This document shows, one piece after another, positions 45,156 through 57,372 of a stretch of DNA of 64,000 nucleotides. The notes beneath the pieces are model-generated. The model was given only the letters and a program-made list of their open reading frames with translations. It was not told the DNA's origin and did not search any database. The stretch's first letter is position 1; each line of letters starts with the position of its first letter. The stretch covers positions 21,875,922 to 21,939,921 of the forward strand of contig NC_092864.1 in the NCBI RefSeq assembly GCF_032062135.1, given 5' to 3'. The position numbers and the translations under genes were made by a program. Origin of the DNA: Pyxicephalus adspersus (lineage: Eukaryota; Chordata; Amphibia; Anura; Pyxicephalidae).

Positions 45156-46199
45156 GTGATCCACCCTAACATCTACCAAAACAGTCAATGGCTATAGCGC
45201 CATGGCAGCCCTGGGAGCTGGTATAAGCCCCAACGCCCCATGCTGTTACGGCATAAAAAACAGATCATATGCATGCATTTATTAAAATATAGATCCAGTA
45301 CTATTCTGAGATTATACCATTGACATTGAACCCCTGTAAAATCTCCAGTTTGGAATTTGCTTTGCAAAAGCATTAACTAAAAAATTCAGTGGGTGGCTTT
45401 AAAATTGTGATTTCCTGACTATACTAAATTTTGATATACAGAAAACTATGTGCTTTTTTGATATTTTTTTCATTGGGAAATGTTCCTACTAGGAGGACAA
45501 AACTCTAGATAAGTGCCACTGGGAAGGCAGGTTAGCACCAGTGGTCTAATACATCTTGATTGATATACGTGTCTGCTTTATGGTCTAATTTAGCAGATAT
45601 GTGTCAGTAAAGAGATCTGAACCAAAATAAATGTCACACTCTTTCCTTCTGTGTTCTTTTTTTGTTAGCAAAGGAATCATTTGCATACAAGTACGAAAAA
45701 AGTTTTAAAAGGTTTGATTGGTTAGAACATTAAACTCGGTTATTTCAGAATGACACCTTGAAGCTGGGCATTTTGCCATTCCAGCAGATGGACGTGAGAG
45801 CAAATAGATGAAGTACCTTTTTCAATGCCAAAAAATTAACTGTGGTCCTTACTGTCAGCCATAAAGTCCCAATCATATTGTATTCAAAAGGGCTTCTAAG
45901 CTCCTAAATAAAACCATCCTCTGGATCTGTTTGGCAAGGAACCATTGCAGATTGGTAGTGCTATGCTCGTTAGGTGAGATGTTTCTAAAAATTATATTGC
46001 GCCAAATGGATAAAAGTTGGAGGAAAGAAAAGTGAGCATATTGCCATTATCTTATGCATGCATAGTGCAAATTATAAAATTAAAGGTTCACTCTCGTTAA
46101 ACATCTAATTTAGTATTAAGTATATAGAAATCGCACAACCTAGCTGTCAAAAAATAATTTTTCATCCAAACCTTTGCAGGCCTTGCTGCTTTGTTGTTA
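45156..46199. other. Unassigned sequence
   Basis: No gene or recognised repeat. Confidence 0.4.
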
Positions 46200-46290
46200 G
46201 CATGATCCCAACACCCAACCCTTATGCTGCATGAGTACACCAAGGCATAAGATTCAATAAGGTCTTGGAAGTGAGGAAAGAATTCCTTAA
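46200..46290. repeat. Interspersed repeat R3, copy 1
   Basis: ATCCCAACACCCAACCC, GATGAGTACACCA-like (CATGAGTACACCAAGGC) and CAATAAGGTCTTGGAAGTGA recur at 47795-47880 in the same orientation. Class unknown. Confidence 0.55.
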
Positions 46291-47465
46291 AAAAGATTCC
46301 TTAAATTCTCTCCAGATGTCCTTCTCAAACTCACATTAAGGGATTCTGAGTAGATGTTTTGGAATGTCAAAAAGGTAATGTGTTCTTGATGGCATTAGCA
46401 GAGCTTGTGTCTCTTTTTGCATGTTCAGTACTTACCTGTTGATCATGCCAGTGCTGATGTGTAGTCTGTATTTCCTGTGAAAGTCCGAACACACTGCTGA
46501 ATTTGCTGGAGCGTTTTTGGGGCTTAGATTAGTAACTGCTCATCTAAATCAGTAGTGGTACCATCATACCCATTATTTTGTATTGGCCAGCAGATTGTCC
46601 ACTACTACCAGAAACAGAGAAACGGGGTTGAGCTTAAGGTTTATCAAAGATATTTAAGAATTAAAGAAGGTAGGTAAGATTTAACAATCAGGTACCTGAA
46701 AAACAAAGTAAGGTCACTAAAAAGTATAACTATAAACTAAAAAGTACTACTATAACAACTATAAAGTAAGGTCACTATCTAAATATCATATAAAAATATG
46801 AAACTGCTCAGCATTGTAATAGAATTTAAATAAAATGATTGGGGCTATGCTGCACTTACCCTGCTATCCAGTAGATGCATAGTAAATGCATATGCCATGG
46901 TCCAAACTAAGGCACTGGTGGACAGGCATTAGCACCTGTAGCTAGGTATGAATATGGTGGAAACATTTTTTCAACTTGATTGGACTCATCCTCAAACCCA
47001 AAATTTTAAACCCTGCCTCGTCGCCTACCTGTCAGGTACATCTCTTAACATATTATACTACTGATAAATTATTTGAATATTTAGTGTATCACACAAGTAC
47101 TGATTATTTATTACAATGTTACATTTTACCAGCACTGCAAATTGGAACTATATGCACTAAGCACTATTTCTACTATGGTTTTCTTCTGAATAGTAAGAAC
47201 CACAACAATACCAGTTTATGGTTTAATACCAATCTCTCTGCTGATTGTTGCTTTACTTTAGTAATAATGTCTATACATACCATTATTATATTTGAATTTT
47301 TGTATTTCAATACCTATTCAATTGTTCAGGTACAACATATAGCCTTGTGAATAGATTACTAGGACCCCTGTAACTTTGTTTATATGACACCTAATATTTT
47401 TTAATTTGTTATATTTGCAAATTTGTAACCCTTTTATATGTAATGTTTCAATTCAGATTACTAAT
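46291..47465. other. Unassigned sequence
   Basis: Contains a 124-codon frame (46976-47350) with AT-driven composition and no family motif; not a gene. Confidence 0.4.
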
Positions 47466-47527
47466 CGTATACAGTTATGTACCCCTGAGGAAGCCCAGCC
47501 CGGGTGAAACGAGTTGGGAACGTATAC
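47466..47527 (+). ncRNA. Hammerhead-ribozyme-like motif, copy B (core intact)
   Basis: CTGAGGA (47485-47491) matches CUGANGA. Stem II pairs GCCC (47493-47496) with GGGT (47502-47505). GAAA is intact (47506-47509). A short CGAG follows and TT (47514-47515) stands in the UH cleavage position. Stem I pairs CCC (47482-47484) with GGG (47516-47518) and can be extended through the flanking GTATAC words (47467-47472; 47522-47527). Stem III would be minimal. In the literature, minimal type I hammerheads occur in amphibian genomes and in Penelope-like retroelements. Confidence 0.5.
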
Positions 47528-47794
47528 GGGAACATGGTCATGTAAAACCATTTGTGCTAGCAGTTACCTAGTCTAGTTTTGGTACCCAGTTTCTGTGAAT
47601 TTTAACAGAACAAGGGGATACACACTGAATATTGTTTATTGTATGTATGTATGAAATAATTGTCTATGAAAGTAATACATATAAATACATAACCAGTTTG
47701 ACCTCCAACTTTCGAGCCTCAAACCACTTTCTTTGCTCTCTTTTGTGAATTCCCTATGAAAAATTTTTTCAGATATGTCTCATTTTGGGGCTAC

Positions 47795-47880
47795 AATCCC
47801 AAAACCCAACCCCCATGTTGGATGAGTACACCATGGCAAAAGTTACAATAAGGTTCTGGAAGTGACTCCTTGAAAGCTTT
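47795..47880. repeat. Interspersed repeat R3, copy 2
   Basis: ATCCCAAAACCCAACCCCCA, GGATGAGTACACCATGGC and ACAATAAGGTTCTGGAAGTG match copy 1 at 46200. Confidence 0.55.
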
Positions 47881-49019
47881 CATGTTTTCACCATCAGGAC
47901 AAAAATAAAATATTAAAGTAGAAATAAAAACTTTCCTTAATCAATGAGCAGCTATTGCTAAGTTGAACACGGTTCTGTCAAAGATTTCATCCTTGTTTCA
48001 CCGCTCAAAAATAATTTGGAGAATACATTAGAGCTCAGGATTGTCAGACAGTAACGATCAGATGGTTACGCTTTGCTATGTTATGGATGTTGTCCGAGGA
48101 GCTGTTTCTTTCTTTGACATTATTATATACTGTGCGGTTTCAGCTGTTTCAATGTTCCTGTTGAAAACTTAATGAGCTACACAAGCTTTGCAGACCTCAC
48201 AAATCTTTTCTACAGACACGGAAGGGACTTTCCAGAGCAAACCAGTTCATTAACAACCTTGTCTATGAAAAATGGTCATGTTTATCCATTAATAAGTACC
48301 TTTGTTCCTCAGAAGCTAATACAAAAGAGGGTGTCTTTGGCTACACTACATTTACAAGTGTTACAAGAGAGACAGTTTTCCAATAAAGAAAAAAACTTTA
48401 TAGCCAAAACAATAGGATGGCTTAAATGGTTCCATTATTCAAAACATAGTAAATGAAGATATATACATCATACTGTTTATAAGTGTTAGGAGACTGATTC
48501 ACTTTCACATAATAACTCATTAAAATTTCTGCTAAACAAAAACACGATAGTGAATCACAGGTTGGTGGAAGCTGTTGTTTTAGCTATTTGGTGGGATAAA
48601 ATAAAGTTGAACTTCAAAAACAATTGCTTACATTTAAAAATATTCCCCAAGAGATATTAAACAAATTTGTATGCATTAAAAGCCTTTGCAAAGCCAGATA
48701 TTACAATGTTAATACATCTGTGACATCATCAATAGGCTAAACATTGCCTGTGCAGAGAGGTAAGGTAGGGACCCAAAAATGGCTTTGATTATAGGTTGCC
48801 CAAGGAACACTACAAGTGGGCGAAAATTAAAGCCAATCCTCCTGCACAAAGAGAGAAGACATCAATGACTAGTCTTTAATAAATTAAACCCTTGAAGCAC
48901 TTGGCAAAACAAGGGGTTGTTTATTGATGGATGAGTCCCTTTCCAGACTTGCACTGCATGCTCAACTGTGCTTCCATCAGCTCTCATTCAACTGTATGGA
49001 AACAGTTGGAAACCTCTTT
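47881..49019. other. Unassigned sequence
   Basis: A 94-codon frame at 48172-48456 has no recognised motif. No gene supported. Confidence 0.4.
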
Positions 49020-49228
49020 GGGTCCAATTTACTAAAGCACTGTAAGATTAGAGAAGATGGACTATCATGGGAGAACCTGGGTGAGCCAGCAAACCTCGAA
49101 TGGATTGAAAACTTTTTCCAACTAAGAGCAAATGATATTTAAGAAATTAATTCCACTTTTGTTGGGTCAACAAGAATCTCCCATGATTGACTATCTCTCC
49201 AGTCTTGAAGAAGTTATAAATCAGGCCT
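49020..49228. mobile_element. Fold-back MITE family A, copy 4
   Basis: Begins GGGTCCAATTTACTAAAGCA, with GAGAAGATGGACTATCATGG on the left. It returns as CCATGATTGACTATCTCTCC and AGTCTTGAAGAAGTTATAAA, ending TCAGGCC. More diverged than copies 2 and 3. Confidence 0.7.
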
Positions 49229-50757
49229 TTTGTGTCAGCGTTTGCATGTGGTTGCATTTACTGGTGAGGCTGTGGCATGGTTTTTGAAAGCAATATGTTG
49301 GTTTTGGCTGAGAAGTTTCCTTTCGTACTCTGGAAGAAGAATCACATCAAATTCAAAGGCATCATCTGCAAAGGTTTTGATGTGCAGCACAGTTTGCAGT
49401 TCCTAGGCGCATAGTACCAGTTCGCTATTCACCTGGGAGTGGCTAACCTCATGGTTTTTGAGCGCAAGTCTAAAAGAGATCAGGCCATCAGGGTTTTAGT
49501 ATTGGCATCCAGTATATTTCTTCTACACTTCAAGTACTTTACTTTGCTGCAATCCTTTGCTGTTCATATTTTTATTCTCTAGCACCTTGATATAACAGTA
49601 AATGTAGTTTGTTTTCTATGTTACAAGATTTCTTTTAATTATATCATTTACCATGTTTTGTTGATTTTATTTTTATAGCTTTATAGCATAGTGGAATTTG
49701 TTTGTATATTTTGATTTATTGGAACCAACATAATTTTTGTCACGCCTGCTGCTTTTATGTATCAGCACTTTGTTTTTGGGTATGTGAATAGAGAAGAAGG
49801 CGTTGCAACCTTTGTATCAAGGATCTTTGGTAAATCAATTTCAGCTGACACCTGCTCTTTACATTCCAACATCTTCTCAGTAAGCTTGGGTAAACATAAT
49901 GATTGTCTAATGAAAGGTGTTATTTATGCCACAAAGCAGCCAATAATTCCTTTTTAAATATTTACTTTAATGCACATGAACAAGACCTGCCCTCCTTTAT
50001 TATAAAATAGAACAGAAGTACACTAACTCTGTGTTCACACTGCTAATTTTCCAAAGCCTTGTAACAGCTAGCATTAAGGTCTTAAAGTTACATATGGCAA
50101 AAACCTCAAATACTACTTACAAATAGCCTAACACACCTGAAATCACTTAGAGTCCATTAAGTTATTATCTATGTTTATGTCAAATGTAAGCTTTTCTGCC
50201 AGGTGAAAAAACAGCATCTTGAAAAGTGAAGAATGAGGGATAAAAAGGAAGAACTATTTTCATCTTGGAGGAAATCATAGGGTTTGTAATGTCCTTATGA
50301 AAAGACCTGGTAATTTTATAGGGTTACAACGCACAAGGCTTAATTATATAAAAATCTGTTTTAGTGCTAATTTTAAATATTTGCTAATAATAGTACATAA
50401 ATGTATTAAATGGAATGCATTGGAGTGTTCACAACTATATATCAGAATTAGAAATATCTCAATGGACGAGCCACTCGCTTCAGGTCCATTGGGGCAATTA
50501 TAGCCCTGTAGTTAATTGGAGAATAACATACTACACATGTTCTGCTCCAAAAAACAAAAGAAAAAAAACAAATTACTTTGGGTTTGTAGCTATATTCCTT
50601 GCAGAATTGTGACTTTTATGAGGAAATAGGTCTTTATATAAGATTCCAATAAAACACTATTAGGCTAGCATACATTGGTATGCTAACATTGATTTGGAAA
50701 ACATTTTTGATAGAAGTGAAAATCGTGTTTGCTTTTTAATGGGCTAAGTGCTCAGAC
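49229..50757. other. Unassigned sequence
   Basis: About 1.5 kb without a supported gene or recognised repeat. Confidence 0.4.
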
Positions 50758-51000
50758 TGTCCTCACTCTAAAGTAAAGATAACAGAAACTTTTGATCCAG
50801 GGAACAAATATTGCCTCATGGAATCAGGAAGAATTTTTTTTTGTACCAGGGTTTTTTTGCCTTCCTCTGGAGCAATCCATAAAATCATGTTCATAGGGTT
50901 TTACATCTGGAATATGTTTATTTTCCTAGTGGTTGAACTTGATTAACTTATGTTTTTTCTCAACCTGACATACTATGTAACTATATAACCCTAGTCCCAA
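50758..51000. repeat. Widespread amphibian-type interspersed repeat
   Basis: Carries TTGCCTCATGGAATCAGGAA, TTTTTGCCTTCCTCTGGAGC, GGTTGAACTTGATTAACTTA and CAACCTGACATACTATGTAA. From recall this ordered set (CCTTCCTCTGGAxCAAC ... GGTTGAACTTGATGGAC ... CAACCTxACTAACTATGTAACTATG) is very common in frog genomes. I cannot assign its class. Confidence 0.55.
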
Positions 51001-53451
51001 ATATCTGTGTAAACTAATGAGTGTGGACTGTGCTGGGCTACCAGGTCTTGTAACCCTCATCTTACATTGGTGCTCTGGGTCTGAACAATGTGAATGCGAA
51101 TGTGAATGATCCTTAGACATCAGGACTTTTTAACAGGGCTGGGTCCTAGGGATGAAATGGAAAGCCACTGAAGCTTCAGGCCCATTCTAACTTTGCCTAA
51201 ATCAACATTGTAACGCTGTAGAAGAATTTGGGTCTATACCACACTGCTCCAATGAGACTAATATATTGTTCCTGTATGATTTATTAGTGGTAATCGGGCA
51301 CTTATCTTGGCTCAATAACTTGTGAAATAATAAACATTCACCATATATTTGTAATACATTAATGGCTAAAGAGGCACATTTTGTGCATCTCCAAACCAAA
51401 GTAAACTAGTTGCATTCTACTAGCAGTATTGTATGCTAAAGCTAACCTTACACAAATCCCCAACGTCAGTAATTGTATAATGTGATGAAAATTCATTTTT
51501 AATTTATTAAACAAGACACAATCTGCAATCAATGCACAATCTATTCCAAACGCTGACCTAAACCCTAAACCTGCCATCACCAGGCGCCACCATCTTCTTC
51601 CTCGTTCTTGTCATGAAGATGATCGTCGGCCATGTTCATTGCCTGGGCCAGAATGACATACCTAGTTCCTTCATTCCAAGTATGTAGTAAGGTAAGCTGG
51701 GATTGCCTGGTACCCCTCACAACAACCGTTCAGATGTGCATGTACAGCTTAGAGAAACTTGACATCTGCCTGATCTGCAATTTTTTAAAGTTGGACTTTA
51801 ATCCACAATAAATATTGTTTCTTTCTAATTGATCAAAATACCAATCAGTCACTGTATTTTTACTTGATCAATCTCTCAATCAATAAAGAAAAACATATAT
51901 GTGCATGTTTCATGTAACAGAAGTCGATCAATATTTCAATAACTCATCAGATTCTTATAAGATTGTCAAAAAATGTCCAACTTAACCAAGTGAAATTTTT
52001 TCAATTCTACACTCAATTTTGATCTCTTTTGCTCCATCAAATCCAGAAATAAAAATCTGATTGATGGTCAGTTCAATAAAACAATCAAATGGACTGATTG
52101 ATCGAACTGGAAAACGTACCCGTTTATGGCAGGCCCTTTACTATGTTCATTATATACAACTAGATCCAGCAAGCCATTTTTGTTCGGCCACACACCTGCA
52201 CCATCAGCTTTTGCTTCAGTTCATGGGGCCATTGGATTTCAAATTTGACTCTTGGGATCAAAGCGGCTTTGTTCTAAGCTGTTACCTTTTACAATTCTCC
52301 ATGAACGGAGTTTACAGCTCTACTAAAACTCACCAAAGTGTCATCAAATGGCTAATCTGTTATTCCAGCAAAGACTGACCAACCTGCCACATTTTAACTC
52401 ACACATAACCAAACCAACCGAAATTGTCTAAAACCAGAAAATGTCAGAAGTAGAGAGAATGTTAACAAAAATGTAACTTTAACAGAATTAAAGAGGTCTG
52501 AGATGTATTTAACATATAATATAAATAAAATAGTAAATATCTCACAGCTAATGATGATAAATATGAGAGTTTTCAGGGATTTATGCACTGCAAAGGAAAT
52601 CCCATCTCTTGTTTCTGACTGGATCAAGGCAGGCAATTACTCTTTATACCAATTCAATATTTCTACTTTTAAAGCAGAACAAATCTGAAATGATTAAGAT
52701 ATTTATTAGGCAGGTTCTTGCAGAAGGGATAGACTATGTCTTTTCTCCAAAAATATTCACAACAAACAAAATTAACATTAATATTATTAATAAGGGACTT
52801 TAAGGGCATCAATCAACTTGTAAAATTACAACAGTTTGTATTGACAGATAACATTTAAACACACACAGTAAAAACACATCACTCATTTGTACATAATTGT
52901 GTTCATATAGCTCAATTATACACAATTATCTTCTCAACGTGTTTCACAGATCTTAGTCCACTTCTACAGGAGAGAACTGAAATGAAGTTCATCCAGTCCA
53001 CATCATAACGATTACTAGTCTCTCATAAAAGGGGGTAACAGGGAATTCAAACAGATAGTGGTGAACAGGCGGACATCCTCATGAGGGCTATTATTTGTTA
53101 GATATATTTAATCAAAAAACGTAATCAGGAGGGTGAAACACCTAAGAAGGTCCATGTCCCACTTGCTATACCTCCTTACTCGTTATTGTTTATCCCAATA
53201 ATATTGCTAAATCCCCAATAAAACATAAGTACTTGCCCGATCAAAGTTATTATAGTTACCTAAATTATTAATAAATTCATTTCTTCTCACTGCTGCTGGA
53301 GCCAGCATCTTTAATTGGTCTTCTTTTGGGCTAAGAATCATCAGATATCCTAATTCCTGCAGCCTGATATCCCAGGATTATACACTATGATGCATATGTG
53401 CAACTCAGGGAACTTTACAAAGAAGATTGTGAACAGATAGGTAAGGTTGTA
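51001..53451. other. Unassigned sequence
   Basis: Contains a stretch (51820-52110) with many TGATCAAT/GATTGAT words that may be a decayed inverted-repeat element. A 105-codon frame at 52061-52378 is not family-like. No gene supported. Confidence 0.35.
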
Positions 53452-53544
53452 AGACTAGATTCATTCAAGGTTTGTTGGATCACCAAGTTCTCTTATGAAA
53501 GTCTATCTTCAACCAGTATCTGAAAACTTTAATAAATCAGGCCC
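53452..53544. mobile_element. Fold-back MITE family A, right half only (copy 5)
   Basis: AGATTCATTCAAGGTTTGTT, GGATCACCAAGTTCTCTTAT, GAAAGTCTATCTTC and AACTTTAATAAATCAGGCCC match the right halves of copies 1-3. The left half is absent. Confidence 0.65.
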
Positions 53545-53652
53545 ATTGCATGTTCAGGAAAATGCTTGCTCACTATTGTTTTATACATAGGTTCTGCTTT
53601 AGGAGCTCCTCTGTCTGATGCATTTTACTTGCAAATCAATATACCTCATAAG

Positions 53653-54590
53653 TAGTGTTGGTCGAGTAGCTGAATTCGATTCGACAGCTATTCGATCAAA
53701 TAGTGAGAAATTCCCTGGGTGATCAAATGCTGAATTCAAACACCATTAAAGTCAATGGTGCGAGAATTTGGGTTTTTTAAGGGTCTTTTAAGGGCTGCAA
53801 GAGCAATCAGATTGCTTTACTAGTTGTATGTGTTGTTGGATAGAGTTTCTCTATCCAAAAACACATAGTACATCGCTGCAGCAGCAATCGCGGTTGCCGA
53901 GCTGTGCTTCTACTATGTATTCTTGGATAGAGATTCTCTATCTAAGAATACAGGACACTACAGTCCCCATTCATCATTTGTAGTGCCCGGACATTGTAGT
54001 AGAACTGCAGAGGTAATCTGCAGTTCAGTTACCCACGTGATCTCACAGTGGAACTGAACTGCAGATTACCTCTGGAGTTCTACTACGATCTCTGGTCACT
54101 ACAAGGGATGAATGGGGACTTGTCCCCATTCATCAACTTTAGTGCTCTGTATCCTTAGATAGAGAAACTCTATCCAAGAATACATAGTAGAAGCAAAGCT
54201 CGGCAACCGCGATTGCTGCTGCAGTGCTGTACTATGTAATCTTGGATAGAGTTTCTCTATCTAAGAATACAGGACACTACAGGTGAAGAATGGGGACAAA
54301 TCCCCATTCATCACTTATAGTGCCCTGAGATCCCACAATGACAGGAGGATTCCCACGGGGGAATCATAATGTCATAGTGGGAAAACCTGTAAAAAAAAAA
54401 ATTTAGTTAAAAAAACACAATCAATAAATTACTATAAAATTAATTTTAATTTTTTTTTTAAACACAGTTTTTGCAATTTGTTTTTCCCAAATTCTTACCG
54501 TGGAATCCCGTGTTTTTCGGGTCTATCCGAATTCGAACAGCCATATTCGGGTCGAATATAAGGACAACCCGAATTTGACCACCAACACTA
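53653..54590. mobile_element. 938-bp hAT fold-back element with internal palindrome
   Basis: The left end TAGTGTTGGTCGAGTAGC and the right end GACCACCAACACTA share the TAGTGTTGGT terminus. Perfect 8-bp target duplications CTCATAAG flank it (53645-53652; 54591-54598). The interior is a large palindrome centred near 54041. Arms include GCTGCAGCAGCAATCGCGGT at 53875 and its complement ending near 54224, and GAACTGCAGAGGTAATCTGC at 54002 with its complement at about 54060-54080. GGATAGAG...CTCTATC mini-hairpins occur four times. Non-autonomous, with no transposase. Confidence 0.94.
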
Positions 54591-54705
54591 CTCATAAGCA
54601 GTGAAATGCATCAGAAAAAGAAGCTCATACAGGTAGAAGTAATGATTCAGTATCATGTAATATTCTGAATTTTACTTGATTTCAGTATCCTGCAAGCCGT
54701 TATAC

Positions 54706-55068
54706 CAGTGGTCCCCAACCTTTTTAAGCTCACGGACCACTGGATCTACGGAGTCCTGTGTCACTCAAAGGCAAAGAAACTTCCTCCTGAGTGACGTCAT
54801 AATGCCAGAACCCACCCACTCTCCCATCGCAGGTCTGACCCAAAGACCCCACTGGGGGTTGGTGCAACGTCCTGAGCCTTCAATGCATACTAAAGACGTA
54901 GCCTGCAGCTCTGGCTGGTGCAACCCTCATGGTGACTTTCTCCTGATCCCACTGGGGGGTGCACCGGACAGAGCCGTGCACCACCGCTGATCTCCATGTT
55001 CTCACGGCCCACCTGTCAGACTGCTGCAGCCCACTAACGGGCCGTGGACTGGGGGTTGGGGACCTTTG
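54706..55068. mobile_element. hAT-type MITE (CAGTGGTCCCCAACC ends)
   Basis: The left end CAGTGGTCCCCAACCTTTTT and the right end GGTTGGGGACCTTTG are inverted with two mismatches in 15. The right subterminal GGGCCGTGGACTGGGG mirrors CACGGACCACTGG on the left. Flanking octamers do not match clearly, so the duplication has decayed. Frames of 87-104 codons over it on both strands are incidental. Confidence 0.75.
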
Positions 55069-56627
55069 CTTTTTTACAACATCACCCATGGTAGAAGACA
55101 TGGGTAGAAACAGGAGCAAGTCAGATGTTCTGCTTGCCAACAAACAAACACAACAATGAAGTAGAAAGCATGGCTAGAATGTGAAGCTACACACACACAA
55201 AGTAGATATTTTGTTTTTGTAAAAATAACAAATGCTAAGTACAGCAGTGTTCGGGTATATAGAAGGGGCAGCAAAATGAGCGGGAGGCACTCTGCTGCAT
55301 CCTCCTTCATAAGAAATCACAGCAGTTGAGCCCGGTCAGTTGTTTAGTAATCCACCTGGGGGATCAAAGCACAGCAGACAGTTGTACACATGCTAGATTT
55401 TTGCCACAGGCGAACACTCGTGATGATCTTGGACAAAAATTGAATGTGTATATGTAGTTTTATATTGTAATTATTGATTACCACTCGAGAAAGTGCCAAT
55501 TGCAAAAAAGTGATAATTGTTTACTCCGTATGAGTGTCTGAAGACGCTGATTGCGGGTTTAGGTTATTAAGGGTATGATACTTAATTACTAATCGCCAGA
55601 TGGAAAAAAAAAAAAAGAACAGAAAAATAATAGAGGGAGCAAAGAAGAATTATTTATTATCTGATCACCACTTCTTTATAAATAGATAACGTACAGTATA
55701 TAAATGAACAATAGATGGAATCAAATAAACATAATTTTAAGTCCTTGTAAGTTATTTTTGTTTTGTTTTTTTTGCAATTATCATAAAACGTGGATGAAGA
55801 TTATCTCAAATCAAATCAGGGTATTTTGTAGTTTGTAGTTTGTTTTTTTGATAAAATTCAGATAGTCCTTTCGTTAGCCTTCCTGCAACCTAACATGTGA
55901 TACGGCACATATACATCTTCTCCATCACAGCCCTATACAAGGCAAGATTCTGTAATGCATATAGATAAATTGTGTCAGACAATCCTGAAATGAAATGCAT
56001 TTAGAAAGAAAACTACAGATTACTGCATAGAGTGGGGCCTGTGAAATAATAGTCAATCACGCACTTCTCGAGCTTAGTAAAGATGGCTCAAATTCCACAT
56101 TATTGTAACTCCCTCCTATTCTCTGTAATTCAAGCTGATGTTCCATTTAAATCAACAATTGTGTGTAAAGGTCGACTGATCAATGGATATTCTAGCAAAT
56201 TTCGCTTCTCTATTCAACAGCGCACTTACAGATGATTTCCTTCATAAAATATACAGGACTTGTCCTGCAGCGTCTGTCTAAGTGGAGTGACCGATCAATA
56301 CGCTAAGGCTTCAGAGGTCAAAATATTAGCCGGCGAGGTGTTATCACAAATTGCTTAAGAAATCAAGCAGCCCTATTAACGGTTTCCCATTGGAATTTGG
56401 CAGTAATTGTAGTCACATTCGTGTTACCTCTGCTACTAATGTATCTTTTGTAAAAAGCACTTTCAGTGGCTGATACTTGTATTTAAAGAGCCGTACCACA
56501 TTATCATGTTGTTATATATATAAAACCAAGCCCATACTAGTATATACAGTTTTCATCCCTTCTCTGTTTGTCATAGCAAGAAATAATAGAAATCAGCTCC
56601 CATAGTGAAATATGAGATTTCCATGCT
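55069..56627. other. Repeat-poor sequence; possible conserved non-coding stretch at 55480-56480
   Basis: About 1 kb of complex sequence without TIR or tandem signatures. It is rich in AATTA/TAAT words and contains GGTCATTG-like and CACGC tracts. No exon recognised. A plausible cluster of regulatory elements, by texture only. Confidence 0.28.
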
Positions 56628-56861
56628 TTAAAGCAGAACTTTCATCACAAAAAAATGGCACCTTTACTTCCACGGAGCCCTCAATCCGATTTCATTTGGT
56701 CCCGCGGGACTGGATTCCTTCTTTGCTCTGGCACAGAAGTGCCAAAGGGCACCGCCATCTTTATCTGTTCTCTTCTGGTTTCCCCTTAAGTCACCTGACC
56801 TCTAAAAGGAATATTCACCCTTTTATATAATGTAAAAAATGTCATGATAGTTCCGCTTTAA
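56628..56861. mobile_element. 234-bp TTAA-type MITE
   Basis: TTAA at both borders (56628-56631; 56858-56861). The left end reads TTAAAGCAGAACTTTCATCA; the reverse complement of the right end reads TTAAAGCGGAACTATCATGA. This fits Kolobok- or piggyBac-type transposition. The interior 72-codon frame is incidental. Confidence 0.78.
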
Positions 56862-57156
56862 CCACATGATCACAAATAGCCTTTTATTTTATTGTATATG
56901 ACGCCAGCCATATTTGCTAACATCAATAGCAATCCTGTGCTCTGCTTATTAAACAAAGGAAGTTGACTTGAAAATGTATCCAAACCCTAAAAACCAAAAT
57001 GTATTATATTGCAGCTTACCAGCCCATAGATATGCTGTATCTATGAAAGAAGAATTGTCACCCTAGGGCAGGGAATATGTTGGAACACTTAATTTTCTTG
57101 GTTCTTTAGCATTGGAGTTGTCTATAATACACCTCTGTCCACTTTTTTATTTGCAG

Positions 57157-57211
57157 ATACTGCAGTCTTGTCCTTGGGGGTTTTAGAATTGATGCCATAC
57201 TGCACCATTTG
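57157..57211 (+). other. Candidate 55-nt exon bounded by consensus splice sites
   Basis: A pyrimidine-rich tract and ATTTGCAG (57149-57156) precede a 55-base segment that ends at G followed by GTAAGT (57212-57217). Two of three frames are open (one gives CSLVLGGFRIDAILHHL). The length is not a multiple of three and no protein family was recognised. It lies close to a TTAA-type repeat end (57372), so it could be a chance or transposon-derived exon, or part of a non-coding RNA. Confidence 0.22.
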
Positions 57212-57289
57212 GTAAGTCTAAATTGGTTTTAAAGACTTACAAAAGAAGTAATGGGAGAAAAAAACATATTTCTGTAAGTTACAGGTCTA

Positions 57290-57372
57290 CAATTTAAAAA
57301 AAAATTCATGAAAAACAGTGTACCGCTTTTGGTACAGAAATCTAGACATCAGTGTAACGCCCAGGTGGTTAA
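57290..57372. mobile_element. TTAA-type MITE end (CACCTGGGCGTTACA)
   Basis: Read from 57372 leftwards it begins TTAACCACCTGGGCGTTACA and contains a GTACC...GGTAC hairpin (GTACCAAAAGCGGTAC). From recall this terminus is common in frog genomes. The other end was not located. Confidence 0.5.

Noticed and set aside
46976..47350. 124-codon plus-strand frame
   Set aside because: AT-rich composition produces Tyr, Ile, Phe and Leu-rich translation. No domain or conservation signal.
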